From UBA4781 sp963556045 (GTDB lineage Bacteria > Chloroflexota > Anaerolineae > Anaerolineales > Anaerolineaceae): a DNA stretch of 64,000 nucleotides. The DNA is taken from NCBI GenBank assembly GCA_963556045.3, contig CAUVYA020000002.1, positions 2,418,001-2,482,000 on the forward strand, in the 5' to 3' direction. The translations under genes and the position numbers were made by a program. A model generated the notes under the pieces. That model was given only the letters and a program-made list of their open reading frames with translations. It was not told the DNA's origin and did not search any database. Of this stretch, positions 44,732-52,071 are shown piece after piece; position 1 is the stretch's first letter, and every line of letters starts with the position of its first letter.

Positions 44732-45061
44732 CTACACCACATTACTTGTGATATCTCCCTTTTGAACAAAGGCAGATACTACTTGATCAAAAATGGGATC
44801 ATTCAGGAACTGGTTGAATGCCAGGATGACTGCTTCAGGAGCTTTTGCAATGGCAACCTTTACAAGTCCTCTATGAACAATGACAACCTGCGCGTTGGCA
44901 GGGATATCGCGTGCTGCAACATGGATCACTTTAACACCCTGTATATCCGCCTTTTTAAACTTTTTCTTCAGCGAATTGACACTCATCAGACTCGAACCCA
45001 TCCCTGCTTCACATGCGAACAGGATTTGTTTAACATCTGTGGTATGTATGGTTTTAGCCAT
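44732..45061 (-). CDS. PTS mannitol-type EIIB protein
   Basis: This 109-residue EIIB domain has the phosphocysteine Cys 17 in LFACEAGMGSSLMS, the P-loop characteristic of the mannitol EIIB fold. The start at 45061 is chosen because GGAAGG lies six bases upstream; a longer reading to 45109 has no ribosome site. It is translated between EIIC and EIIA and takes phosphate from EIIA to the sugar carried by EIIC. Confidence 0.92.
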   Translation of the reverse strand: MAKTIHTTDVKQILFACEAGMGSSLMSVNSLKKKFKKADIQGVKVIHVAARDIPANAQVVIVHRGLVKVAIAKAPEAVILAFNQFLNDPIFDQVVSAFVQKGDITSNVV

Positions 45062-45145
45062 TCTAACCTTCCATTTCTCAATTTGAGAAAAGGTTTCAAT
45101 TGCTTTCATCGCTTGAAACCTTTTCTCTTGGATATTGTTTGATTA

Positions 45146-46207
45146 TCAGGACAGACCGGGGATTCCGGTTGAATCAGCCGAGTCTTCCACTTCCTTTTCC
45201 TTTACCGGATTGGCTTTCAGGATAAGAGTTCCGACCAGGAAGGAAACAACGACGCCTATCAACACACCCATGAGAACGGCAAAATGCTGCCCTTTGGGAA
45301 TTACTGCCAGGTAAGCGAAAATGGACCCTGGTGAAGGAGTTGCGACCAGACCGGCATTCGTAAAGGTAAACCATAGATCGGCTGCAAACCCGCCCGCAAT
45401 GACTGATAAGAGCATGATGGGGTGAGCGAGGACGTAGGGGAAGTAAATCTCGTGAATTCCACCAAGAAAGTGTATAATCATTGCGCCCGGTGCTGAATCT
45501 TTTAACAAACCTTTACCAGCAACGTAATAGGCAAGTAAGAGACCAAGGCCGGGCCCTGGATTTGTTTCCAGCAGGAAATGGATCGCTCTTCCCGTGGTTT
45601 CCGCAGAGGCAACGCCCAGGGGGGCTAATACGCCATGATTCAGTGCATTATTCATGAACAGGATTTTTGCAGGTTCTACAATGAGTGCCACGAGTGGTAA
45701 GAGTTTCGCATTGATCATTGCATCCACTACCCCGCCAGCCCAGTTGCTTACGGTTTCAACAACAGGACCGATCACAATGTTGCCCAGCAGAACAAGCAGC
45801 AGACCGAGAATACCGGCAGAGAAATTATTGATGAGCATCTCAAAACCGACAGGTATTTTATCTTCGAGTACATCATCAATTTTCTTGATCAGCCATCCAC
45901 CGAAAGGACCCATGATCATGGCACCGAGGAACATGGGGACAGATGAGCCTACGATCACACCCATGGTTGCGATGGCGCCAACAACACCACCTCTTGTCCC
46001 GTGAACCATTTTCCCGCCCGTATACCCGATAAGAATGGGGAGCAGGTAATTGATCATCGGACCAACATTTGCAGCAAACTTTTCGCTAGGTGTCCACCCT
46101 GTGGCAATGAAAAACGCGGTGATTAGACCCCAGGCAATAAACGCGCCCATGTTAGGGATGATCATCCCTGCCATGGAACCTCCTAACCTTTGAATCTTTT
46201 CTTTCAT
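45146..46207 (-). CDS. mtlA: PTS mannitol-type EIIC permease
   Basis: The 353-residue membrane permease has about eight helices. It begins with QRLGGSMAGMIIPNMGAFIAWG and contains the substrate-site motif GGIHEIYFPYVLAHP near residue 255, which matches MtlA closely. It stops before the EIIB domain that is fused in E. coli MtlA; EIIB and EIIA are the next two genes. The signature supports a hexitol substrate (mannitol or similar), but the lack of mtlD nearby leaves the sugar open. It is the first PTS structural gene after the regulator on this strand. Confidence 0.92.
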   Translation of the reverse strand: MKEKIQRLGGSMAGMIIPNMGAFIAWGLITAFFIATGWTPSEKFAANVGPMINYLLPILIGYTGGKMVHGTRGGVVGAIATMGVIVGSSVPMFLGAMIMGPFGGWLIKKIDDVLEDKIPVGFEMLINNFSAGILGLLLVLLGNIVIGPVVETVSNWAGGVVDAMINAKLLPLVALIVEPAKILFMNNALNHGVLAPLGVASAETTGRAIHFLLETNPGPGLGLLLAYYVAGKGLLKDSAPGAMIIHFLGGIHEIYFPYVLAHPIMLLSVIAGGFAADLWFTFTNAGLVATPSPGSIFAYLAVIPKGQHFAVLMGVLIGVVVSFLVGTLILKANPVKEKEVEDSADSTGIPGLS

Positions 46208-46300
46208 TTTTATTCCTCCTAAAATTTTTGTTTTGAGATCTGCGCCAGACCTCTTGTTTTTATCGTCAGTGCTGTCGGTACACTGACAAATAAACCACCA

Positions 46301-47845
46301 TCATCCTAAAAAAGATGTGATCGCGTCAATATCTCCGGGAGATAGCTGGGGTGAAACCTGAATGATCGGTTTCCCTTTCCCCACATCATCGGGTAACGGC
46401 ATCAATGTAATGATCAAATCAGCATTTGCCACTCTTTCAGAATCAAGTTCGCGAAACGAGACTACCGTTAGTTTTCCCAGATGCGGGAATCTGGTCTTGA
46501 GCCGAGCGGTTAATAACTGGGCTGTTGCCATTCCGCTGGGGCAGACCAGCAAAACATTATTGAATTGATACGACCGCAACCGTATGTATGCTGCTCTGAT
46601 GAATGCGACCAGCATATATTTGTCTTCTTCATCTAATAGAATCGAGGTATGTTTATAAATGATCGCGGTCAAATGATCGGTTAATGCTGTTTCATCACCC
46701 AGCCGCACAAAGGATGACATATCCACATCCGTTCTGGGAAACCATAGCTGGTAATGATGCCGGTTGAAAATGGGGATCAAATAATTGACGATCCCATCCC
46801 GAAGGGTGGGGTCCTGGTTTATTCCTTCAACCTTATACATGCAGCTGATCGTATCCAGCAATTCTTCGAATAAGACCTTGTATTCCCCGGTCTTGTCAAT
46901 GTCGCCGATCCAGTTTTCCAGAAGAGGGGAGGAGAGAATATGCATGACGATATAGGCAATATCTCCGCGCTGCCAGTTCTGCATTTCCCCATGGCACAGT
47001 TCCCTGACCATCCTCTCTGCTGCCTTCCATTCCTGCATTGCTTGAAATCTCTGAAATTCTTGATCACTGATCTGAATGTGGTTATCCGTTTTCACACGGG
47101 CAAACAGGATGGAGAATACCAGCGCTAAATAAAGAACAGCTTCATCCGTGAATCGTCCACCCAGGGAATCTTCAATGAGGATCACTTTATTGAAGATCCT
47201 TTTCATGTCAAAAAAGCACAGGAAGGTGTAAATTTCTTCGATGAGCTGTGTATTCTGAACATCTTCAGCCAGGCTGAAAGATAATCCCTTTTGAAAAGTA
47301 ACCTCAAAGATGGATGGCTGGAAAGGGCAGTTTCCCCATATCAATGCCAGTAAGGCTTGCTGCTTGAGTTTTTCAGAGCACGCCGCATGGATACCGTAAT
47401 TCTGTTTGCGCTCCAGGGTGATTTCCCATTCACACAGCCATTTCTCCACTTCGTCCAGGTCGCTCACGACCGTGGAACGTGAAATTTTCAGGTATAAACT
47501 TATCTGCGTTAATAACACCGGTTCTGTTTTGATAAGAAGCAGGAAGCAGATCAACTGCTGGCGCTGCTCAGGGGAAAGCACTAACTGGACGCTCTCATTT
47601 CTGTTCAATTCCTCAAGCAGGGCATCCTGCTGCTGGGGCGGGCATTCCAGCATGACCCCCAAACCCGGTGTGGTCTGCAAGATCACATTTTTCCCGTTTA
47701 ACCAGCTTTTAACCCCCTTCATACTGTAATGTACCTGGCGGGGTGTGAGCTGAATTTCCGCAGCTAAATCGCACGTTCTGATCGGCTTGTCAGAATTCAA
47801 CAGGATTCTCAAGATATCACGTTGGCGAGTTGTTAGAGGAATCAT
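46301..47845 (-). CDS. PRD-containing PTS transcriptional activator, MtlR/BglG type, without EIIA domain
   Basis: The 514-residue regulator has two N-terminal helix-turn-helix units (LAAEIQLTPRQVHYSMKGV near 27 and LYLKISRSTVVSDLDEVEKWL near 118), two PTS regulation domains (about 190-300 and 320-425), and a C-terminal EIIB-gat-like domain with the Cys motif VCPSGMATAQLL. Full MtlR proteins end with an EIIA-mtl domain (total about 690 residues), which is missing here. Its function is likely taken by the separate EIIA protein. It probably activates the PTS operon that follows 93 bp downstream on the same strand when unphosphorylated by EIIB and phosphorylated by HPr. Confidence 0.88.
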   Translation of the reverse strand: MIPLTTRQRDILRILLNSDKPIRTCDLAAEIQLTPRQVHYSMKGVKSWLNGKNVILQTTPGLGVMLECPPQQQDALLEELNRNESVQLVLSPEQRQQLICFLLLIKTEPVLLTQISLYLKISRSTVVSDLDEVEKWLCEWEITLERKQNYGIHAACSEKLKQQALLALIWGNCPFQPSIFEVTFQKGLSFSLAEDVQNTQLIEEIYTFLCFFDMKRIFNKVILIEDSLGGRFTDEAVLYLALVFSILFARVKTDNHIQISDQEFQRFQAMQEWKAAERMVRELCHGEMQNWQRGDIAYIVMHILSSPLLENWIGDIDKTGEYKVLFEELLDTISCMYKVEGINQDPTLRDGIVNYLIPIFNRHHYQLWFPRTDVDMSSFVRLGDETALTDHLTAIIYKHTSILLDEEDKYMLVAFIRAAYIRLRSYQFNNVLLVCPSGMATAQLLTARLKTRFPHLGKLTVVSFRELDSERVANADLIITLMPLPDDVGKGKPIIQVSPQLSPGDIDAITSFLG

Positions 47846-48043
47846 ATTATTTTAATGAATCGAAAATTCCATTAGTCTATATTTGTTATTATATAAAACA
47901 AAAAATAAAAGAAAACAGCCAATAAATGTTGCTTTTCGTAATGATGTAATGACAAAAACAGTATTATTGAAAAATGCCTGCAAATGAAAAGCAAATTACA
48001 CCCTTTTCTCATCTATGGTGATTTTCATTTACGACATAATAAT
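47846..48043. other. AT-rich intergenic segment upstream of the PRD regulator gene
   Basis: No gene is seen. The only structure found is a perfect 9-bp inverted repeat (AAATGAAAA at 47982-47990 and TTTTCATTT at 48022-48030) and a minus-strand TATAAT-like element close to the regulator gene. This part may carry the regulator promoter; the rest of the gap belongs to glnA and is given separately. Confidence 0.4.
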
Positions 48044-48092
48044 GACAAATGTCGATATTGGACTTGACAAATGTCCTGTTGTCTGATAAAAA
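48044..48092 (+). promoter_or_regulatory. glnA promoter with tandem palindromic operators
   Basis: TTGACA (48064-48069) and TAAAAA (48087-48092) are 17 bp apart. The 10-mer GACAAATGTC, in which GACA and TGTC are inverted halves, occurs at 48044-48053 and again at 48066-48075. The starts are exactly 22 bp apart, two helical turns, and the second copy overlaps the -35 box. This is the geometry for cooperative repressor binding. The site does not look like the GlnR consensus TGTNAN7TNACA. Confidence 0.65.
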
Positions 48093-48099
48093 TGCAGCT

Positions 48100-48461
48100 A
48101 ATTAATGTGAACCTTACAATTGAATACACGGAGAAATAGCGGCTGGGTCTCATTGGATTGAGATCACGAGGTGAAGGTTCCATCCCGCGAGGGATGGTTA
48201 ACCCGGGTGACCGGGGAAGATCGGATTGATCAGCGGATGCCTTCGGAGTCCTGCCACGGGCTCCTTTCTCCCTTCCGAAAGAAGCGCCAGGTGAAACCCC
48301 GCCAGCAATGGTGGTGACAAGCCTCTCGCAGTGGTCAGGAGTGAATTTCTGTTTTGTTATATTGGAAGGGCAGCCTTATATAGATCATAATTTTTTGTGG
48401 ATGACAGGCATGCCCGGCATGCCTGTTTGTTATTTAAATGTCGATGCCAAAGGAGAGAAAA
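48100..48461 (+). ncRNA. long structured leader RNA of glnA, candidate riboswitch or attenuator of unknown class
   Basis: From the predicted transcript start to the glnA ATG there are about 360 bases with no good open frame. They fold readily: closing stem 48132-48137 with 48345-48350; hairpin 48146-48165; an 11-bp hairpin 48176-48203 with GCGA loop and a two-base bulge; 48203-48214 with GTGA loop; 48219-48231; a 7-bp hairpin 48245-48264; and a 6-bp hairpin 48299-48314 with GCAA loop. Three GNRA loops suggest tertiary docking. A terminator follows at 48404. I do not recognise it as a cyanobacterial glnA RNA, T-box, cobalamin, c-di-AMP, lysine, TPP or SRP RNA. It may instead be a free small RNA. 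Confidence 0.6.
48404..48435 (+). terminator. intrinsic terminator inside the glnA leader
   Basis: A perfect 10-bp stem (48404-48413 with 48417-48426, 3-base loop) is followed by TTTGTTATTT. It ends about 27 bases before the glnA start codon, so it must be bypassed for glnA to be expressed from the upstream promoter. AAAGGAGAG, the ribosome site, lies after it. Confidence 0.85.
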
Positions 48462-49793
48462 ATGGATAAGAAAGAGTTGTTTGAACGGATCAAAGCGGAC
48501 GGGGTCAAGTTTGTCAGTTATCAATTCTCTGATGTCACCGGGCGGGTGAAAAGTGTAGATGCCCCACTGGCACGTTTGGAGGAGGCTCTGGAAGATGGGG
48601 TGTGGTTTGATGGTTCCTCGGTGGAAGGATTCATGCGCATCCAGGAAAGCGATATGCACCTCATCGTGGATACGGATTCGTATGCGGTGCTTCCCTGGAC
48701 TCCGGCGGAGAATAAGCGGGCGCGTTTTTTCTGCGATATTTATACTCCCGATGGAGAACCCTTCGATGGCGATCCGCGCGGTATCTTGAAAAGTTGGATG
48801 AAGAAACTGGATGAAAAAGGCTGGACCTATAATGTTGGTCCCGAACCGGAATTTTTCCTTTTCCTGCAGAATGACCATATCCATCCCGTGCCGCATGATG
48901 TGGGCGGGTATTTCGATTTTTCTTCCAATGATTCTGCTGCCCAGGTGCGATCCGAACTTGTAGAGGCACTTCTTTCAATGGGACTGGAAGTGGAATTTGC
49001 CCACCATGAAGTGGCGCTGGGGCAGCATGAGATCGATTTCCGCTTCGCGGATGCCCTCAAAACCGCCGACAATGTGATGACCTTGAAATATACGGTCAAG
49101 GCGATCGCCGCGCAGCATGGTTTGGTCGCTTCCTTTATGCCGAAGCCCATCTTTGGTATCAACGGGTCTGGCATGCACTGCCACCAGTCCATCTTCGACA
49201 AGAATGGCAAGAACCTCTTCTATGATGCCAAAGATGAATTCCATCTTTCCAGGTTAGCGTATGGGTTCATCGCCGGTCAGCTTGCCCATGCCAAAGCACT
49301 GTCGGCTATCGTGGCTCCTACTGTCAATTCGTATAAACGCCTGGTGCCGGGTTATGAAGCGCCCGTCTATATCGGCTGGGCGCAGACAAACCGTTCCGCA
49401 CTCATCCGTATCCCGCGTCACACGGTGGGCAAGGATAAAGCCACGCGGGCTGAACTGCGCTGCCCTGATCCATCCTCCAACCCCTATCTCGCATTCAGTG
49501 CCATGATCGCAGCAGCTCTGGATGGAATTGATAATGGGCTTACTCCTCCCAAAGCACTCAACAATGTCAATATTTATGAACTCTCCAAAGATGAGCGCGT
49601 GACACGCGGCATAGAATCGCTGCCGGGTTCTCTGAAAGACGCACTGCTGGAATTGAATGCCGATGATGTGGTCAAGAACTCCATCGGAGATAAATTATTC
49701 TCAGCTTTCTTCCGCGCGAAAGAAGAAGAGTGGGAAGATTATCGCATCCATGTCACCGACTGGGAAGTGGAAAATTACCTGATGGGTGCATAA
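48462..49793 (+). CDS. glnA: glutamine synthetase, type I
   Basis: The 443-residue enzyme makes glutamine from glutamate, ammonia and ATP. Landmarks are the Asp-containing WFDGSSVEGFMRIQESDM loop near 48, GPEPEFFLF near 130, HHEVALGQHEIDFR near 185, MPKPIFGINGSGMHCHQS near 226, and RIPRHTVGKDKATRAELRCPDPSSNPYLA near 316. The length is that of the short GSI-alpha group (about 444) and not the longer adenylylated GSI-beta. The start at 48462 has AAAGGAGAG upstream; an in-frame ATG 24 bp earlier has none. It is a single gene with its own terminator. Control seems to act through a palindromic operator and a structured leader with an internal terminator. Confidence 0.97.
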   Translation: MDKKELFERIKADGVKFVSYQFSDVTGRVKSVDAPLARLEEALEDGVWFDGSSVEGFMRIQESDMHLIVDTDSYAVLPWTPAENKRARFFCDIYTPDGEPFDGDPRGILKSWMKKLDEKGWTYNVGPEPEFFLFLQNDHIHPVPHDVGGYFDFSSNDSAAQVRSELVEALLSMGLEVEFAHHEVALGQHEIDFRFADALKTADNVMTLKYTVKAIAAQHGLVASFMPKPIFGINGSGMHCHQSIFDKNGKNLFYDAKDEFHLSRLAYGFIAGQLAHAKALSAIVAPTVNSYKRLVPGYEAPVYIGWAQTNRSALIRIPRHTVGKDKATRAELRCPDPSSNPYLAFSAMIAAALDGIDNGLTPPKALNNVNIYELSKDERVTRGIESLPGSLKDALLELNADDVVKNSIGDKLFSAFFRAKEEEWEDYRIHVTDWEVENYLMGA

Positions 49794-49810
49794 CCCGTTT
49801 TCTTAATATC

Positions 49811-49840
49811 AAGAACCTCCCATCCGGGAGGTTCTTTTTT
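49811..49840. terminator. bidirectional terminator between glnA and ttuA
   Basis: An 11-bp perfect stem (49811-49821 with 49826-49836, loop ATCC) ends in a T run. The stop codon of the convergent ttuA overlaps its edge, so it serves both genes. Confidence 0.92.
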
Positions 49841-50759
49841 AATGATCCACCAACCTGCAAAAGGTACACAGCCCATCACTTTGAGTGGGCTGCCCGCAGC
49901 GCTCGCAACGTTTCTCTTCCAGATCCTGTGCGCTTTCCTGTTTTTGAGGAAAAACACCTGCTTTCACTGCACGCAGGTAGCCCCCATAAAACTGGGTCTT
50001 GAAACCGGGCTGCTCATCTTCCATTAAATTCAGATAGCGTTTATTACGCGTCTGTTTGCTTCCCACCGAATAAGGGCATTCGCTATAGATATACTTGATC
50101 CCGCGCAGAATGGCATACGCCGCCGTTTCCCGTTCGTAGAACATGCAGAAGGGTTTAGCCTTGCGGGCGAACCCGGTGGTTGCCGGCAGCAGGGGATGCT
50201 GGCGCCCCAGATAATCGAGCGACCAGTGGGTTACATTCGTGAAAAGGAAAGCAGCCTCATCATCCAGATTATGAGCGGTGGCGATCACATCATATTCCAT
50301 GTCCAGCGCCGTCTTGTTGAGCAGGTAGCGTTTGACCAGACCGCACTGCGAACAGGGTTTGGTATGACCGCGTTTGGTTCTGGCTCCCATTTCCGGAATG
50401 CTTTCTCCATATTCCTTTTTAACATCAATGATGGTCAGCTTCAGACCACGCTGTTCGGCAAAACTGCGTGTGATCTCACCAGAATCGGATGAGTACTGAT
50501 TCTGCTCATCGATACCCAGATCAAGATACAACCCATCTGCCCGGTAGCCAAGCTGGCATAGAATGTCCCACAGGGAGAGAGAATCCTTCCCGCCGGAAAC
50601 AGCTACCAGCAGACGCTCCTGCTTGCTGAACATGTGATATTTCTGGATGGTGCGTTCCGTTTGAGTCTGCATCCACTCCACAAAATGATCCTGACAAAAT
50701 GAGATGTTGTGATGCTGCAGGTTGATGACGGCTTTGTGCCCGCATTTTTTACATTTCAT
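49839..50759 (-). CDS. ttuA: tRNA-5-methyluridine(54) 2-sulfurtransferase-like protein
   Basis: The 306-residue enzyme is of the TtuA/TtcA group, which thiolates tRNA. It has an N-terminal zinc site (Cys 3, Cys 6, Cys 22, His 25), the ATP pyrophosphatase loop SGGKDS (55-60), three cysteines suited to a 4Fe-4S cluster (Cys 136, Cys 139, Cys 228), and a C-terminal zinc ribbon (Cys 285, 288, 298, 301). This arrangement is that of TtuA, which makes 2-thiouridine at position 54 in Thermus. The sulfur carrier gene is immediately upstream (2 bp), strongly supporting the call. In a mesophile the modified position could differ. Confidence 0.88.
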   Translation of the reverse strand: MKCKKCGHKAVINLQHHNISFCQDHFVEWMQTQTERTIQKYHMFSKQERLLVAVSGGKDSLSLWDILCQLGYRADGLYLDLGIDEQNQYSSDSGEITRSFAEQRGLKLTIIDVKKEYGESIPEMGARTKRGHTKPCSQCGLVKRYLLNKTALDMEYDVIATAHNLDDEAAFLFTNVTHWSLDYLGRQHPLLPATTGFARKAKPFCMFYERETAAYAILRGIKYIYSECPYSVGSKQTRNKRYLNLMEDEQPGFKTQFYGGYLRAVKAGVFPQKQESAQDLEEKRCERCGQPTQSDGLCTFCRLVDH

Positions 50760-50761
50760 GC

Positions 50762-50956
50762 TTATCCGCCTGAGACCACAGAGATCAATTCCACCACGTC
50801 CCCATCCTCGATCCTGTCATCCCCGGTCAGCAGCACCCCATTTCGTACGGCAAGATATGCCTGGGGGGAGAGATTCAGATCCTGCATGATGCGGTACAAG
50901 GGGCGGTTGCCCCTGTCAGTGAGTTCTTTTTCGCGTGTCTTTATCGTTACGGGCAT
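50762..50956 (-). CDS. ttuB: ubiquitin-like sulfur carrier protein
   Basis: This 64-residue ThiS/MoaD-fold protein ends in Gly-Gly, where the C-terminus is adenylated and loaded as thiocarboxylate. The beta-grasp pattern is clear: MPVTIKTREKEL, then YRIMQDLNLSP, AYLAVRNGVLL, and DGDVVELISVVSGG. The start is the ATG at 50956, with AAAGGAA upstream. A longer frame to 50998 would overlap the preceding gene and lacks a site. It lies 2 bp from ttuA and 10 bp after the serine hydrolase gene. It should donate sulfur to TtuA. The activating TtuC/MoeB-like enzyme is not in the window. Confidence 0.88.
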   Translation of the reverse strand: MPVTIKTREKELTDRGNRPLYRIMQDLNLSPQAYLAVRNGVLLTGDDRIEDGDVVELISVVSGG

Positions 50957-50966
50957 GATTGTTCCT

Positions 50967-51974
50967 TTATTGTGAGAAATAAGCGCACACGGCATCATCC
51001 AGACCGCTGCTGGAGATGTATAAGCTGGTAAGCGAAATGGTCACCACAATGGTGTCCCTGGCGGGGATGATGGTGATGCGCTGCCCGCCAACTCCGCAGG
51101 CAGAGTAGCTGGGCAGGCAACCTTCACGATGATTGTGATTGACCCACCAGCCAAATCCATACTGGTCGTGCTCATTCACCTTCACCTGGGGCTGTGTGCT
51201 GAGCTGCAGCCAGGTACCAGGGATGATCTGCTTTCCCTGCCATTTTCCTTCGTTTAAACAGGCTAACCCGATGGTGAGCATATCCTCCGGTGTTAAATAG
51301 AGGTCCGATCCTCCAAAGGGGATCCCCTGCGGGTCCTGTTCCCAGAAAAGATTGTTGATACCCAGCGGGTGGAACAGCTTGGCGGCGGCGTAATCCAACA
51401 GGCTTGCGCCCAGCGCGCGCTCCAGCAAACCGGCAGCCAGATGGAAATTGGCGGAAGAATAGATGTAGGTACTGCCCGGCTCAGCCTGCAGCGGATGGCG
51501 CAGGATGGTTTGTATCCAGTTCTCGGTTGAGAAGAGTTTGCGCATGGAGTTGAAATCTTCGATGCCGGCAAATCCGGCAGTATTGGTGAGCAGGTGGCGC
51601 AGGTGAATGGCGCTTTTAGGATCGTCACAGGAAATTTCCGGGAAGTACGCGCGAATGGATTGGTCGAGAACTTTTGGCGCCTGCTCTGAAAACACCATTC
51701 CCGCCAGCAGGGAGGTGATGGTCTTTGTCACAGAACGCACATTTTTTAAATCCCCGCGAAAATCGCTGAACGGGGTGCGCATGAAGGGCATGAACCGTAA
51801 AAAGGCGCTGCCAATGATACGCAGCAGGTTCGTCTCCCGGTCAATACGCGCGTCAGGATTATCCGCATCCAGCACGATGCTGCCGTTTTGCCAGACCAGT
51901 ACACGCAGCAGGGGCGGATGGTTATTTTTTAGGTCAATAAAAAAACTCTCAAGAGATCGTCTGTCTGATGACAT
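50967..51974 (-). CDS. beta-lactamase-fold serine hydrolase
   Basis: The 335-residue protein has the class C beta-lactamase/DD-peptidase fold: catalytic Ser 81 and Lys 84 in SVTKTITSLL, a Tyr motif YSSANFHLAAGLLE near 167, and a terminal strand region with GVGGQRITIIPARDTIVVTIS in place of the KTG box. There is no signal peptide, so it seems cytoplasmic; relatives act as esterases or peptidases on unknown substrates. It is first in a three-gene run with ttuB and ttuA. The link to tRNA thiolation is unexplained and may be only transcriptional. Confidence 0.85.
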   Translation of the reverse strand: MSSDRRSLESFFIDLKNNHPPLLRVLVWQNGSIVLDADNPDARIDRETNLLRIIGSAFLRFMPFMRTPFSDFRGDLKNVRSVTKTITSLLAGMVFSEQAPKVLDQSIRAYFPEISCDDPKSAIHLRHLLTNTAGFAGIEDFNSMRKLFSTENWIQTILRHPLQAEPGSTYIYSSANFHLAAGLLERALGASLLDYAAAKLFHPLGINNLFWEQDPQGIPFGGSDLYLTPEDMLTIGLACLNEGKWQGKQIIPGTWLQLSTQPQVKVNEHDQYGFGWWVNHNHREGCLPSYSACGVGGQRITIIPARDTIVVTISLTSLYISSSGLDDAVCAYFSQ

Positions 51975-52071
51975 GGCTGTTTCTCCGGTTATGGCTTAAC
52001 TTTATCGCATTTTTCATGCTGCGTAAAATTCTGGTTATAATCTGTGCATGCTATCTTGATGAGAGAGTACC

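Noticed and set aside
48124..48355. Cobalamin riboswitch before glnA
   Set aside because: Short blocks (TTAA, GGGGAA, GCCACG, GTCAGGAG) look similar to pieces of the B12 aptamer, but their order and spacing are wrong, the B12 box is not complete, and glnA is not a usual B12 target.
48124..48355. T-box, c-di-AMP (ydaO), M-box, RNase P, tmRNA or SRP RNA
   Set aside because: The key conserved sequences of each (T-box GGTGG element, ydaO CAGCTAAC, M-box GGTGAGGCTCC, RNase P GAGGAAAGTCC, SRP GGAAGCAGC tip, tmRNA CCA end) are absent.
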